Shown: positions 50,853 through 63,882, counted from the first letter of the stretch. The stretch: 64,000 nucleotides of DNA from Oncomelania hupensis (GCA_036898135.1 CM072513.1:41432528-41496527); one strand, 5' to 3'. A program made the numbers and translations. Notes: generated by a model from the sequence alone, not told the origin.

Positions 50853-50917
<65 letters not shown>
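50853..50917. repeat. (AAT)n microsatellite
   Basis: About 65 bp of AAT repeats at the end of the R3 copy. Confidence 0.95.
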
Positions 50918-51379
50918 TGATTTATAAACTCCCACATATTTTCCCTGTACAGTAAAAAGGAATCTATAAATAAGTGAAATGAAATACATTAAAAAAAATA
51001 ATAATAAAAACTAAAACTAAAATAAGTAAATTTATAAAAATAAAATTTTAAAATAACAATACACACTCCAATATTTGAACCCCAGAACTTTGGCATGGAA
51101 GATGAGAGTCTTACCTAAACAGCCACCAAAGCATTTCTGTTTGATTGGCCATGAGCTGAAGTACCTGTACACCAAAAATCATCAAAATTGGTTCAGCTGT
51201 TTTTTGAGATATAGAGCAAAACATATTTAGCAAAGAATTGCCTCTAGCGACCTTGATCTTTGCTGTAGAGCAAATATGATGGTACGAGAGGCTGGCCACT
51301 AACATAGTTAATGTGTCTATGAAGTTTGGTCAAAATCATATAAGTAGATTGACCAACAGACATTTGTAACCTTCTGATT

Positions 51380-52425
51380 CCTATAGATTCTGGATGACAT
51401 GGATGGACTGGCTGGAGAGGAACAAGAACTTGAACAGCTGGTACAGAGGCTTGCCAATGGGAATAAGAGCAGAGAATAACAAAATATAATGACAAACCAC
51501 CAAGGGTATCAACATGGATCTCAAAGTCCAAGGCCAATCCCTCAACATGGTGCACAGCTCCAAATATTTAGTAGCAATTGTATCAGACAATGGGTCTCGT
51601 CCTCTCCTAAATAGCACAACCAACTGCTACCTTGATAAGGTTGAAGCCAATTGGAAAGACAGGACCATCAATCTACACTCTATGGTAAGGTTGCTGCACT
51701 CCCTTGTCATCTCCATCTTCCTATACTCTTGTGAAACATGGACCCTCACATGTGCACAGCAGACCTACAATGAAAAATACAAAGCATGTAGATGAGGTGC
51801 TACAGAAGACTTCTGGGCTTTCCTACACCCAACACATCATCAATTACGAAGTGTGACAGGCCATCATATAAGCCTTGGGACAACATGGTGACTTGCCCAC
51901 AGTGGTTAGTTAGTTATTCATTGCTTACAGGGTTCAGTGGACTGCAAAGAGCTGAATAAGGACCACAAAATCAAGAGTTTTCAAGAAAAAGGTAGGTGAC
52001 TGGTCTAGCGAAGAAGAAGATAGCATAGTAGATTGATAGAACAGAGTAGGAATGAGAAAGACAGCGACAGTGGGAATTTAAAAGCACTAAATTTCCAGAA
52101 AGTGGAGATACTATTTATACTGAAACCCCTCGCACTCCCACGGTGGGTCCACTGTGGTGAAGAAACAGAAACTCCAATGGTATGGCCACATCACCAGAGC
52201 ATCAGGCCTTTCAAAGACCATTTTGCAAAGCATGGTGCAAGGAGGCAGAAGAAGAGGGAGTCAGAAAAAGAGATGGGAAGACAACATTCGAAAATGGTCT
52301 GGCTTGACAATGAGTGCAGCTGCTGAGAAAAAATGGAGCATGCTAGTTAAACGATCGTCTGTGGTGTCCCACCAACTTTTGAGTTATGGGATAGGATTGG
52401 ATAGGATAGGATAGGATAGATTCCT
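51380..52425 (+). pseudogene. R3 LINE 3' half, interrupted by R600
   Basis: Diverged RT end (QGQSLNMVHSSKYLVAIVSD) followed by the conserved C-terminal segment WYGHITRASGLSKTILQ and RRGSQKKRWEDNIRKWSG. The tail is TAGGATAGGATAGGATAG. An R600 copy lies at 51907-52148. Confidence 0.85.
51907..52148 (-). repeat. R600 copy, internally deleted
   Basis: Flanked by CCACAGTGGT (51897-51906) and CCACTGTGGT (52149-52158), a 9/10 match. It has both ends of R600 but lacks the middle. Inserted in an R3 LINE. Confidence 0.75.
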
Positions 52426-52972
52426 GGCTATTTCAAAGTATTTCCAGACTTTATACACCTATTTGGAGGGAATTTTGTCTATTTCATAACATGAACTGTG
52501 CCTGTGTAACCTGTTGAATGAGATCTAATTTGTATTTTAAATGTGCAGACACAAAGCCAAGGCATACAACTCTAAATAAAATATTTGATTTTAATTTACA
52601 TATGAATGGGCACTTGACTGGACCATTGGAAATACACATATTATATTATATATATGCAGCATAAATTCCAATGGAATTCAATCACAAAGCTTACCCTTTT
52701 ATTTTGAACCTCTTTTCTCTCAACCAGCTCATATTTTGTTTTGGAAAATGGTGTATGTGTCCTTTACTTCATGTTTGAACAAAATTGAAAGAAAAGTCTA
52801 ACAAAACTGGTACATTAAAATTCAAACAAATAAATGTGTGTGTGCTTTTATTTTCTTTACACCACAATGGACAAGATTATCCACAAAATATACTAAATCC
52901 TAACACTAATAAAATATTGTATATGCTAAAATATAAAGTACACGTCATCCATAACATGTTTCGGTTTCCATG

Positions 52973-53649
52973 TGTTACCGGCAAATTGGAAATCCGGCAT
53001 TCTATAGAATGCCTAGATAAGTATAGAATGCACCGTTGAAACGTGAAGGATAGTATGTCTGAAAGGCGCACGATAGATCTAATCGTTTCGCTTTGCAAAG
53101 TATTCAATAATAGAGTGTATTTACCTTTGATTTGAGTTTGCATTGTTGTTAGAAGAAGCTTTGTATAACGTTGATAATTTTTGTTAGTCGATATTATTGG
53201 AGAATTCTCTAGATCTGCTTGTTTACTATCGATCGAAGTTTCGCGATATCTGAGAACATTCTTGGACAGAAAGGAAAATTGTATGACGTAAAACAGTGAT
53301 GACGAATTTATTTATGATTGGTTATAATTGCGTCATACTCGATCGTTCCACCGTGTTCTGGAGTAGAGAAAAACTATATATTCGATGCTCTGTGTGAGAG
53401 AAGAGGAGAGTGAAAAGGCGATTGTATGCAGTTGCTGATGAACACTGAATAAAGTTTGAAAACTACATACGAAGACTTTGCCTTGTTGCTGAGTGAGCAG
53501 GCTGCGTGGATAAACGAACCTGAGTTACACTTTATCAGTACTTCAAGCATCGAGGCTGAATCAACTACTGATAGAAAAACACCAACATCGAATGAGTGTA
53601 ACACTAGGCATTCTATACAATACCGGGATTTCACACATTGCCGGTAACA
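52973..53649 (+). mobile_element. 677-bp unit with long inverted ends (solo LTR or MITE)
   Basis: Begins TGTTACCGGCAA and ends TTGCCGGTAACA, with CATG on both sides (52969-52972, 53650-53653). The imperfect inverted repeat extends about 45 bp and includes GGCATTCTATAGAATGCC. Inside are a TATA-like CTATATATTCG (about 53374-53384) and AATAAA (53449). TG..CA ends with a promoter and poly-A signal suggest a solo LTR; the length of the inverted ends suggests a MITE. Confidence 0.65.
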
Positions 53650-53653
53650 CATG

Positions 53654-54110
53654 TATTACTATGTGACACATTTAAAAAACCTTTTAAATATTAAATACAT
53701 AAAATACCTAAATAATGATAACGACAAGCCAATGTTAAATGCATGTAATACCTACATCATAAGAATAAAAGCAACAACAAAAAAGAAAAAGATAATGAAT
53801 ACAAGTATGTATACAAATGATGTCTAGTCTCACAAGGGGTAAAGACTGAGAGGAACAATAATAGAAATGTACATCATGACTGTCCTTGACCCGCAAGATG
53901 ATGATAATGGCAATCATTTCTGCATGGATGAGACTGTCCATTCATTATTTCTATACCATACTGTACAACAACATTCATTCCCATAAGTACATAATCAGAT
54001 AATTATTGAAAACAAAATCTAAAAAAACATGCCATTTGTAAAATACAGACACCTTGTGTTCTATTTCTAACAAGCTTGCATCGGTGAGAGAGAAAGACAA
54101 CAACAAAAAA
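53654..54110. other. AT-rich sequence, nothing recognised
   Basis: No gene, RNA or repeat structure identified. Confidence 0.45.
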
Positions 54111-54112
54111 CT

Positions 54113-54755
54113 AGAAGAGCCAAGCCTGTATGCCTCACATACTCTTTATGGAAATTTCAATATTCTATATGAAAATGAGTGCCCAGAAAAACTGAAATGG
54201 TGGCATTAAAATGCAAAGTAATACTGACTTTAATCTTGACCTTGATACAGCTCCAGTGACCTTGATCTTGGAAAAAGGTTGACCAAATTTGTGTAGCATG
54301 TGTCTCATTCATATCTATCATGCATCAAATAAATCATAAATTCAATATAAAAACCTTATGAAAAAGGCTAAATTTTGTGAAAAATGGTAATGTTTTGACT
54401 AAACTTTGCTGATCCTGTGATCTTGACCTAAATGTGGTGATTCATTCAGTGATTATTTTCGAGGTCTTGTGAATACATATCATCCTACCAAATTTGGTTG
54501 TGATACATGCAATAGGTTCTGAGGAATAAAGCCACGTGCAAGTTTTGCACAGATGGATGGATGGCAGATTGATGGACAGAGGGAGGGACAAAAATTTTTT
54601 TATTTTAAAAATATAACTCTTTTACTATTTTTTGGACATTTTGCACCATTTATGAAAATATTGATTTTTTTTACTTGGGGGTGGGTGGGAGGGGAATGAC
54701 GAGGGGGGGCAGGAGATGAGCCCGTTAAATGCATAGACTCACATTGCTACATGCA
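54113..54755. repeat. TGACC-family copy
   Basis: Starts CAAGCCTGTATGCCTCACAT, with CAGTGACCTTGATCTTGG and GTGATCTTGACCTAAATGTG, and ends TAGACTCACATTGCTACATG. Confidence 0.85.
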
Positions 54756-55100
54756 TGCTAGTAAAAAAATATCAAAGAAATTTTACTGTTAGATCAATTT
54801 ATTCCTATTGCATGATGAAATTTTTGAGCAGATCAATGAAACAATGAATCACAAATAAAACTCAGAACATGTACTGGATGTATAAGATATCTATGCTACG
54901 ACAATACTAACAGTAAAACTGTCAGCTGCAAATGAGCTACAATGCTTTTGTTATAGAATACGAATAATGCCAATAATCCCTATAAGGCAATTTACGTACT
55001 AGTTGCAGAAATGCCCATATTCATTACATTACTTTTAAACATTCATCTCATCAAAACTATATTGGGTGGAGAAAAAGAAGTGAACATAATCAAGCTTATA

Positions 55101-55865
55101 GTTAGTTATTCATTGCTTACAGGGTCCAGCGGACTGCAAAGAGTCGATCCAGGACCACAAAATCAAGACAACTTCGCTGAAAGAGGATTCACCCCTCACC
55201 CGCATAAAAGATCTGCCGAAACAACCCTAGTGGTCATTTTACAATAAAGACATCCCATGCAGGAGACAGCTGAGGCTATACTCTAATTTATCAAACCCTC
55301 CTTTACAAAAAACAAAATAGAATACAAACATCATTATAAAATATCAACAAAATGCATACATATAAAATGCCTACATTGCCAAATAATAATCATAGGAAGC
55401 CTCAGTGACCACCTGGCAGAAAGCATCCAATATGATTGATTGATTTATTGTTGCTTTAGGTCCAGCGGACTCTTCCGAGCCAAATCAGGACCGGACAACC
55501 CCCGATCCGCATAAAAGATCTGCTGAAACAGCCCCAGTGGGAAAATTGAATGCCCTCCACCGGCCAGTCACTTTACAATAAAGACATCCCACGCGGGGGA
55601 CAACTGAGGGTTAAGCGTCCAATATTCCCAAGCCGATCCAACAGACCTCCCACACAAATGAGGAGTTTTGTCCCGGAAGAGTTTTCAAGAAAAAAGGTAG
55701 GTATGTCTAGCTAAGGAGAAGATAGTATAGTAGATTGATAAAACAGAGTAGGAATGAGAAAGAACAAAGGAGAAAGACAGCGACAGTGGGAATTTAAAGT
55801 GCTACATTTCCAGAAAGTGGGGATACTATTTATACAGAAACCCCTGGCACCCCCATGGAAGGAAG
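55101..55865 (-). repeat. R600 copy with a second R600 nested in it
   Basis: Outer copy flanked by CAAGCTTATA (55091-55100, 55866-55875). The inner 179-bp copy (55434-55612) is flanked by AAGCATCCAATAT (55421-55433) and AAGCGTCCAATAT (55613-55625). The inner copy keeps only the minus-strand 3' portion. Confidence 0.85.
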
Positions 55866-55875
55866 CAAGCTTATA

Positions 55876-58433
55876 ACAGATAAACATTGTAGACATTGTA
55901 TAGCACTAAACAACACCTTGGCAGGGTCATTAGTGCATCCATTAACCTCGATTGTCCAATTGATCAAAAAACCATTAGTAATTATCTCAGTAGTCAAATC
56001 AAGTTAAATCAACAGATTATTTACTTCCTATATAATTTTGATGTTCATTTAATTCAGCTTATTATACTTGCTGTGAAGTTCTTACATTCACTGAAAAGCA
56101 GTGCTGACCAAAAATATATTTCAAGAACTAAAACACTGATGAACATAATAATTTAAGTTCTGATAAACAAAAGAAATTCTTCATTCCTGCGATTGTACTG
56201 ACAATCTTACTTTTCTCAGTACAACGCAGGAACATCAATAACACTGTTTTCTATAAATGTTTACATTTATCTTTTAAACAGTTGTCCTATGTCATGGAAT
56301 AACCAACCTTCAATGTCAGAATAAAACAGCGATGTTGTTATGGCAGCTTTACAACATAGCACTATAAAAACAGCTTTGAATTTCAGCAACTAATCTGCTC
56401 TGGTAAATTAAGTCTCTACTCGAATCCACTCACATTATACCACCATATCGTGACCATATCAAGGTGTATAAACCATTCCACTCACAACCTTCTTTTCAAG
56501 TATTGGAAGACACTCTTCAGCAAGTGAAACCTTGAGGTCCATTAACATCCCAAAAATAACTAAAGTTCCCATCAAATCATTAACAGATGTAAGATGCTTC
56601 CACTAATGACACAAAAAGTTAAAGTTAAGGGTTTCACAAACATAGCTATAAAATGTTTTGTGTCTGATAGTAATACCATTCAGAAAATCCAAAAACTGTG
56701 AATCTAATACCAGTCAATGATGTAATCCGAAAAATAATTTGATTCACACAAAAGATTATAAGATGTTTATCCAGCAACACAAACAAATTAACTTTAAGTC
56801 ACAAACATTGGTTTCCATACAAAGGTATCAAGAAACTGTCAAGCCAGAATATTTATTGACCATATCTGTAGATTTCCCGAGTGATTACCCATAGCCAAAT
56901 GGCTGCCATGCCACATTATCATCAGCATTTATTGCGTGCTTTTATTTAGTGAAATTATGTAACAAACTCAATCACAGTTAATAAATTACCACCACAACCA
57001 CTAGCAGTGAAATGTAAAATGACTTCAAATAAACAGAAAGTGAAAAGCTCAAGGTAGAAGACATAATTAAACAATGACTGAGGGTCACACATAAAGCTGT
57101 GCAAATAGGCAATATTTCAACAAAAAAACAAGATCTGCATCAAATTTCACTCCAACGACTCAAAATTTGATTTTAAAATATATATTCATGCTTCCACAAA
57201 TGTAATCATCAGAATGCATACTGAGTAGCAAAATGAGGAAAAAAGAAATGTCAAATGTTAAGAATACATCACAATAACAACCTGTGTTTAGAAAAAGCTA
57301 ATAGGTTGACATCAAAGTCAGAAAATTCATAGAGAAAAAAAGTACAGGAAAATATATTATTGGCAGTAAGTTGAGTAAAACAAATACATACAGTTTTAAA
57401 CTTTAAAGCAAGCAAACTTTGACATACTGTAACTACATGATTAACAGAAATAAAAAAACTTTTAAATAAATCTCTACACACGTTCTAAGCACAGGTATCT
57501 TTTGTGCCACAGATGATTGGGGGTAAAAAGCTTAAAACATAAAGCACTATAAGTAAAAGGTAAGCAAGGTCGAGACTAGAAATAAACATTGCACATAAAG
57601 AAGCACCAACTTGCTACATGTTAAAACTTTAAGACACAAGCTCTGTATTTGCAGCTTTGATTACTTTGGCTATGGATGTGCTGATTACAGCACATAAATA
57701 AAAACAACATTGCACCACTGTACGATAGCGATCATATTAGACTTATAAGCCTTACAACTGTAATAATTTATTCATCATGTTAACAAAACACATCTTAATT
57801 CCATAATAAATCAGTAACCAATCAAAACAAAACAAAATTTAAATAATAAATCTGTATCCATCTAAGAATATTATGCTATAAAAATAAACGTGCATACTCA
57901 ATAATACCATTTTGTAACATAACAGTGTACTGTCATATGCATCAAAGTGATGAATTTGTTGCAGTGATACATGATGCATTATGTATGTCAAGTCTGACAA
58001 AAGACCGAGATCTTAAGATGCTTTTCAAATCAAAGATATCTAAACTAAAAAAGCAGTAGCAATTTTCAACAATATTAGCTGACAATATCAATACCGACAA
58101 TTGTGTCATGCTTCATTATCAACAATTTTAAAAATAATATTCATGATTATTTCTGTAAATGCTATCACCACAATGTGTTGAGGTTGCTGGAAGTGTTTTT
58201 TTCTCTTTTTTTTCTTTCTTTTTATTTTACAACACAAAGTGTAAAATTTTTTAAATTTTATTTTGGTGAACAGCTTATAAACTACACCAGGAAGAAAAAT
58301 GCTGTTGACAAAAATACATTCCTCTTTCCTACTCCAAATAAAACACAGTAAAAACCCAGACGTATGCAAGAGTTTAAAATGATACCATCAACAACAAAAC
58401 CCCAAATGGTCACAAGGAAACAAAAGGCAACAA
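55876..58433. other. AT-rich, repeat-poor sequence
   Basis: No ORF with protein character, no terminal repeats. It could be intergenic DNA or a long 3' UTR of the minus-strand gene ending at 60701; the sequence does not decide this. Confidence 0.4.
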
Positions 58434-58690
58434 GAAGGGCAAAGCCCATATGACTCACATACTCCTCTTGGAACTTTCAATATTTAGCATGAAAATGAGT
58501 GCCCAGAAAAAAAAACGAAATGAAACAGTGCCAAGTAATACTGGCTTCAATCTTTCAGTGCTCTATTTAGACCTTGAAATGAGCTTGAATTTGCACTCCA
58601 AATACACTAAAAATGTAGTTTTTTGGAGAGAGAAAAAAGTTTTGAACAAGTATATAGACTCACATTGCTATGCATGCGAGTCAAAAACAT
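58434..58690. repeat. TGACC-family copy, short
   Basis: Starts AAAGCCCATATGACTCACAT and ends TAGACTCACATTGCTATGCA; the centre is deleted. Confidence 0.85.
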
Positions 58691-58913
58691 AATAAGGACA
58701 AGTTTTAAAACTTTAAGTATAGAAAAACTATTAGAAAAAGTGTAGACACACAAAAAAAATCACAACTAACCAATTCTGATCTGTCAGGATGCAAAGAAAG
58801 CATGTTATCACAAGGCTGGGCATAACCATAAGCAATTTCTACTTGCTCATGAGAGATGAGATTCTGTTGCTGAAGAATAAAGTGTAGATTAAAACTCAAC
58901 AGAACTCATAACT

Positions 58914-59400
58914 AGAAGGGCAATTCTCCTCATAAAAGTTGCTATTTAACATGATGAAAATGAGTGTCCCCCCAAAAAAAAGAAAGAAAAGAAACCGTAG
59001 CATTAAAATGCAAATACCGAATTAAGTTTTTCAATGCTCTTGACCTTGAGATGACCCCGACCTCCATCTCCATATGCACTCAATATACAATCAAATAAAC
59101 TACAATTTTAAAAAAAAATACACAAAAAGAACAGTGACCTTGAAATGACCTTGACCTTCAGTGACATTGATATTGAGGGCGGATAGTCACTATCTTACCA
59201 AGTTTGGTTGTGATAGCTAAAATAGATTCCGCGGTATTAAGTGACTTGCAAGTTTTCCACAGATGGAAGGTGGACAGACAGATGGACATATTTTTTCGTT
59301 AAACATCATTTTGGGACTCCTCTTGCACAGATTTGAAAAAAATCTGGAATTCTTTTTTTATTGGAGGGGATGGGGAGAGAGGGTGGAGGGTGCATGCATG
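58914..59400. repeat. TGACC-family copy
   Basis: Contains CTTGACCTTGAGATGACCCC and GTGACCTTGAAATGACCTTG. The beginning differs from other copies. Confidence 0.8.
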
Positions 59401-60700
59401 TAAAAAACTAAACAGACGTAAAGTACAATAATACATAATGAAATACTTAATAGTAATGTACTACCCAAACTTTGAAGATGCAACATAACGCAACTAAACC
59501 ACAAAATGGAAGAAAATCATGTATTAGGGTAAGAACGTGTTATGCCAACTTGTACTAGACAAAATAACAACCATCAACAATATTATAAATATAATAGAAA
59601 AGACATTGCAGAAACACTAGATAAGAAAAGAAATATCACAAATGTAGCAGAAAGGAAATGTATGAACAATTCCACATTCCACTCATTCCAGTAGTGATCA
59701 ACAAATACACATTTTAAAATAAATATAGAAACATGCTCCAAAGCCTGAATTAAGAAAGCATTGTGTGCCCTAACCACATTTAGACATTATGCCAGAAGTG
59801 AGACTGGTAATTTTGTATGCCAAAGTATGACAACATAACTGTTGATTCTATTGCACAAGACTTAAATAGCATGATTCCAGAATCATACTACAACAGGCGC
59901 AGATCATACTTCAATTCATGCATTGCACTGTTATGACACAGAGGTCAACATTAAAATTTTGAGAAATCAACAATGAATTATGCTAGGTAATGGCATAGTG
60001 TGGGTATTTTTAATCAACCACATCTAAATGTATAAACACTATTTTCCAATCCCTCCCTACCAGGAAAATAACTGATTGCATCAATTTCAAAATATAGCAT
60101 TTCCTGATTAAATACATTCTGTAAACCTTGAAACAAATGTTTGATGAATGCCAAATGAACAAAATGATTAACAAAATGTCTGAAAACAACATTGACAACT
60201 GCTGCACAATATTGGCATCAACTTGCTTTTCCTTCACAGCAACAGTTTGCCTGGACACTATAATATCAATATTGCTAATAAGTCAACATTTCAAAAACAT
60301 CACCAAGATCTAACAAATACATAGAAAAAATCGAATAGTCCAATGTAACGATAATTCAAATGTCTATTAATCTGATGGTGAAATACTGCAAGTCTGTAAT
60401 GATGAGAAATTTGGACAGTAACATGGAGAGACACTGTGGACTAAAAACATTTTGAAGTCTCTAGCAAATGCAAAACCAATCGCAGCTGTATGTATGCAAA
60501 CCACAAAAGTAAAGTTCAGCATCCAACGCAGTCAACTCCTTAACATTTGTCTCCATTTTAACAAAAATCTGATGAGCTCAGCATTTCAAAGAAATCTTTG
60601 AGTAGGGTAGATCTTTGCACACATAGGAACATAGCATCTGTGAAGGATAAAGCTTCATGTTCTCTCAACTATTTCCTCCCTCATATCACATTCCTGTTGT

Positions 60701-60769
60701 CTACACTACTGTTTCTGGTTTAGTGGCCAGCTTAGCTTCCTCATATGCCATTTCAATCATTTCTTGGGC
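60701..60769 (-). CDS. terminal coding exon of a coiled-coil protein
   Basis: Acceptor GTTGCAG, phase 0, 22 codons (AQEMIEMAYEEAKLATKPET then VV) and a TAG stop. It follows the exon at 62472-62616 in phase. The last four residues, E-T-V-V, fit a class I PDZ ligand (T at -2, hydrophobic at 0). PLC-beta proteins have a long C-terminal coiled coil and a PDZ ligand, so that family is a candidate, but I cannot confirm it. Confidence 0.7.
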   Translation of the reverse strand, partial: AQEMIEMAYEEAKLATKPETVV

Positions 60770-60889
60770 CTGCAACACACAATAATGGCAGCCAATGAAA
60801 TGTTGCGTCATATGAAATTAAGGCAGTGTAATTTTACAATATCGCTATTCAAGAGATATTTAGCACCAGCTTTATAATCTTCCAAAACA

Positions 60890-61105
60890 ATATTGGATGC
60901 AGTCAATCTAAAATTTCTGATTCCTTTTCCATCCTCTAATAGCAATTTCTCTGTGTTTACAATACATGTTTGAGTAATGATTGAGTATGTTTGAGTGACA
61001 TGTGCGCTTGCTGTGTATGCAAGGATGTAAAACGTGAACGTTTCTTTTGGTTACAGATCACTGTGCTTTGAATCTGATTTAAGAATAAGGCTGGTATATA
61101 GCATC

Positions 61106-61154
<49 letters not shown>

Positions 61155-61155
61155 T
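60890..61155 (+). repeat. diverged SINE S1 tail with (ATT)n
   Basis: Shows GGATGCAGTCAATCTAAAAT, CTCTAATAGCAATTTCTCTG, and GATCACTGTGCTTTGAATCT followed by (ATT)n: the body and tail of S1 without its tRNA head. It lies in the intron of the coiled-coil gene. Confidence 0.75.
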
Positions 61156-61558
61156 AGTAACAGACATAAAAAGGAGCTGACAGCACTAGTCAATTCACCC
61201 AAAACCAGTCAAAATCCTATGATCAACATACAGATTGAGCTCACAAGGAAACCCTTATCTCACCCACCTCTCCTTTTCATGGCTGACCTTACTTTCATTT
61301 AGTTTAATTAAATCGTGCCATCTCTCTCATCATTGCACAGCACACAAATTTGGGTTTCATTTTGTGTGAATTTTGTAAAAGGGCTAGCGAGAATTCTGGC
61401 TGATTTCCGAATTTCACTGGGTCATTAGTCTGGTTGTAAGTTAACAATTCTTCTTTTAAGATACCTTATCTCTGCAAAGGTCTTGAAATTTGATCAAATA
61501 TTGAATGTAATCTGATATCATTTTTAAGAAACTTAAAAATTGAGATTTGTTGAATCCC

Positions 61559-61730
61559 AAATATAACAGATAACAGATAACAGAACTTTATTTCGCCAAG
61601 TGACAAGCACGAGGAATACACTTTGATGTTGGCACACATATTTATACAAAACACAATAACAAAGCCAACCACACCTACGCGCAACCATCCACTTGCTGAC
61701 ACACTCATACAAGACTAGGAATAATACTGA
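61559..61730 (-). mobile_element. LINE 3'-tail fragment
   Basis: The minus strand ends GGCGAAATAAAGTTCTGTTA followed by (TCTGTTA)n, a LINE-type poly-A signal plus microsatellite tail. No coding part can be recognised. Confidence 0.5.
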
Positions 61731-61789
61731 CTGGAAATTAGTAGAAACAGAGTGATCGAATCAAATAGACACACACATCCACACACATC

Positions 61790-61880
61790 TCTCGCTCTCT
61801 CAATTCTCTTCTCTTATCTTACACAAGCACTCTACATACATCTATAAATTCTCTCTCTATTACTTCCTCTTCTCACTCTC

Positions 61881-61911
<31 letters not shown>

Positions 61912-61920
61912 TCCTCTCTT
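61790..61920. repeat. CT-rich microsatellite region
   Basis: Interrupted (CT)n and (TC)n runs. Confidence 0.9.
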
Positions 61921-62009
61921 TATTTAAAAAAACCTGTAATTCTATAAATTGGAAATGAGAAATCATCTGAAAAGTTGGCAGTAAATATCAATACACATTT
62001 AGCTTCCAT

Positions 62010-62460
62010 GTCTCTATTTGTTGTTCCTGGGCACAAGCAGTGTAGGACTAAGAGCTATGGCCAGAGGTCTTTCAGATACACTGCAACGGTTTGGTGGAAT
62101 GCTTTCCAGAAGGCTTAAAGAGAGCAGACTCTGTCGATGCATTTCGCAGAAACTTGAAAACACATTTCTTCTCTTCTTGCTAATCTGGATGTATAACTAT
62201 CTGATCTGATCCCAATTTCATAAGTCACTGCGTGATAGTATTACATAAATGTTAATTGTCTGGTCTCCCTGCTAGAATGTGTTGAGCAATAGTGAAGAAG
62301 TTAAAATGTTAAGTTATGATCTATGCACCCTTCCCGCCACTGTGCGAGCGTGTGTGTGTGTGTGTGTTTATCCACCTCCCTCCCACCATAGCTGCGGTCA
62401 TGCCCGTCGGCGTGGAGATATTTATGCGCTTTATAAATTATTAATTCATTCATTTAAATT
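62010..62460 (+). pseudogene. LINE 3' end (CR1/L2-like)
   Basis: The plus-strand frame reads HKQCRTKSYGQRSFRYTATV then WWNAFQKA and a stop, the C-terminal R-T-x-x-Y-G-x-R-S-F-x-x-x-A-x-x-x-W-N motif of CR1/L2-type RT proteins. The 3' UTR ends ATGCGCTTTATAAATTATTA. Confidence 0.7.
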
Positions 62461-62471
62461 TATATACACAC

Positions 62472-62616
62472 CTTTTCATTCTCTTTCTGCAGTTTTTCAG
62501 ACTGTTCAGCGTGGGACTTCTTCAAGGCTTCAGCTTGCCTGGAGTGACGTACAGCGTATCGCTTCCTCTCATCAATGAATTTCTTCATGTTGTTCTCCTT
62601 CAACTCACGGATTCTC
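62472..62616 (-). CDS. coiled-coil coding exon (penultimate)
   Basis: 145 nt, acceptor TTATAG, donor GTGTGT, phase 2 in and phase 0 out. It encodes RIRELKENNMKKFIDERKRY, then HSRQAEALKKSHAEQSEKLQ. It is strongly charged and helical, with heptad-like spacing. Upstream exons lie beyond 64000. Possibly the C-terminal coiled coil of a phospholipase C-beta; low certainty on identity, good certainty that it is an exon. Confidence 0.7.
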
Positions 62617-63269
62617 CTATAATAGCAGTTTTGACACTCTTAATTAGGTTAAAAATGCTGTGCTGATTATTCACTGCTTTGAAAATTCTGTGACGGACAT
62701 AAAGCACATTGACATTACTCAAGGATCATATGAGATATACAAGACACAAATGTGCTGTACAGCGAGACTAATCATAATATAATAATATTCTTAAAATCAA
62801 TCCTTGTCATAGCAACAAACTGCACTCACAACACTGTTAATACAGTAACAGTATTATGTAACAATAGGTATATCATATCAGTTAATGACTTCCTCTTGGA
62901 AGTTCAAAAGCTAATGGTACTTTCCTTTTGTCCTTGCTGCAGGACTGTTATATTAGGTCTTGTTTTTTTTTAATTCAATTATTATAATATATATATTCAC
63001 ATGCGTAATTCTGTAAAATATATTACAAAAACAACAATGGCAAACAAGTACATAAATTTGTAACGAGGGTTAGAAGTGTAGATTTATTGGTCAATGTTTG
63101 ATTGTTAAGGATATATTGATTTTACCATTTAAAAAGTTTGTCTTTATTTTTAACCTCTGTGGTGCAGCGTAATTTTGTGCTAGGAATTCTGTTTTTAATG
63201 CCACTGCAACTGTCATATTTGCATAAGTCTCTCCTGAAAGCATGCACATTTTGCTGCTAAGAAACTTTC
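62617..63269. other. intronic AT-rich sequence
   Basis: No further exon of the coiled-coil gene and no repeat recognised. Confidence 0.4.
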
Positions 63270-63282
63270 AGCATACTCAGTT

Positions 63283-63882
63283 AGATAGTTATTCATGGCT
63301 TACAGGGTCCAGTGGACTGCAAAGAGCCGAATCAGGGCCACAAAATCAAGACCACAACTTCACTGAGAGAGGACTCACCCTTGATCCACATAAAAGATCT
63401 GCCGAAATAACCCCAGTGGTAACACTGAAGGCATTCCACCAGCAGGTCACTTTACAATAAAGACATCCCACGCAGGGGACGCTGAGGCTATACTCTAATT
63501 TATCGAACTCCCGTTTACAAAAACAAAATAGAATATAAACATTATAAAATAGCAACAAAACATACATATAAAATGCCTACATTGCCAAATAATAACATAA
63601 TAGGAAGACCCAGTGACCACCTGGCAGAAAGCGTCCAATATTCCCAAGCTGATCCTACAGACCTCACACACAAATGAGGAGTTCTGTCCCGGAAGAGTTT
63701 TCAACAAAAAAGGTAGGTGACTGGTCTAGCGAAGAAGAAGATAGTACAGTAGATTGATAGAACAGAGTAGGAATTAGAAAAGAACAAAGGAGAAAGACAG
63801 CGACAGTGGGAATTTAAAGAACTAAATTTCCAGAAAGTGGGGATACTATTTATACTGAAACCACCGGTAACCCCACGGGGGT
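63283..63882 (-). repeat. retroposon family R600, best-bounded copy
   Basis: Exactly 600 bp between a perfect 13-bp duplication AGCATACTCAGTT (63270-63282, 63883-63895). The minus strand begins ACCCCCGTGGGGTTACCGGT, has TATAAATAGT soon after, and ends GGACCCTGTAAGCCATGAAT then AACTATCT. It shows no tRNA head, no ORF and no poly-A. Confidence 0.88.
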
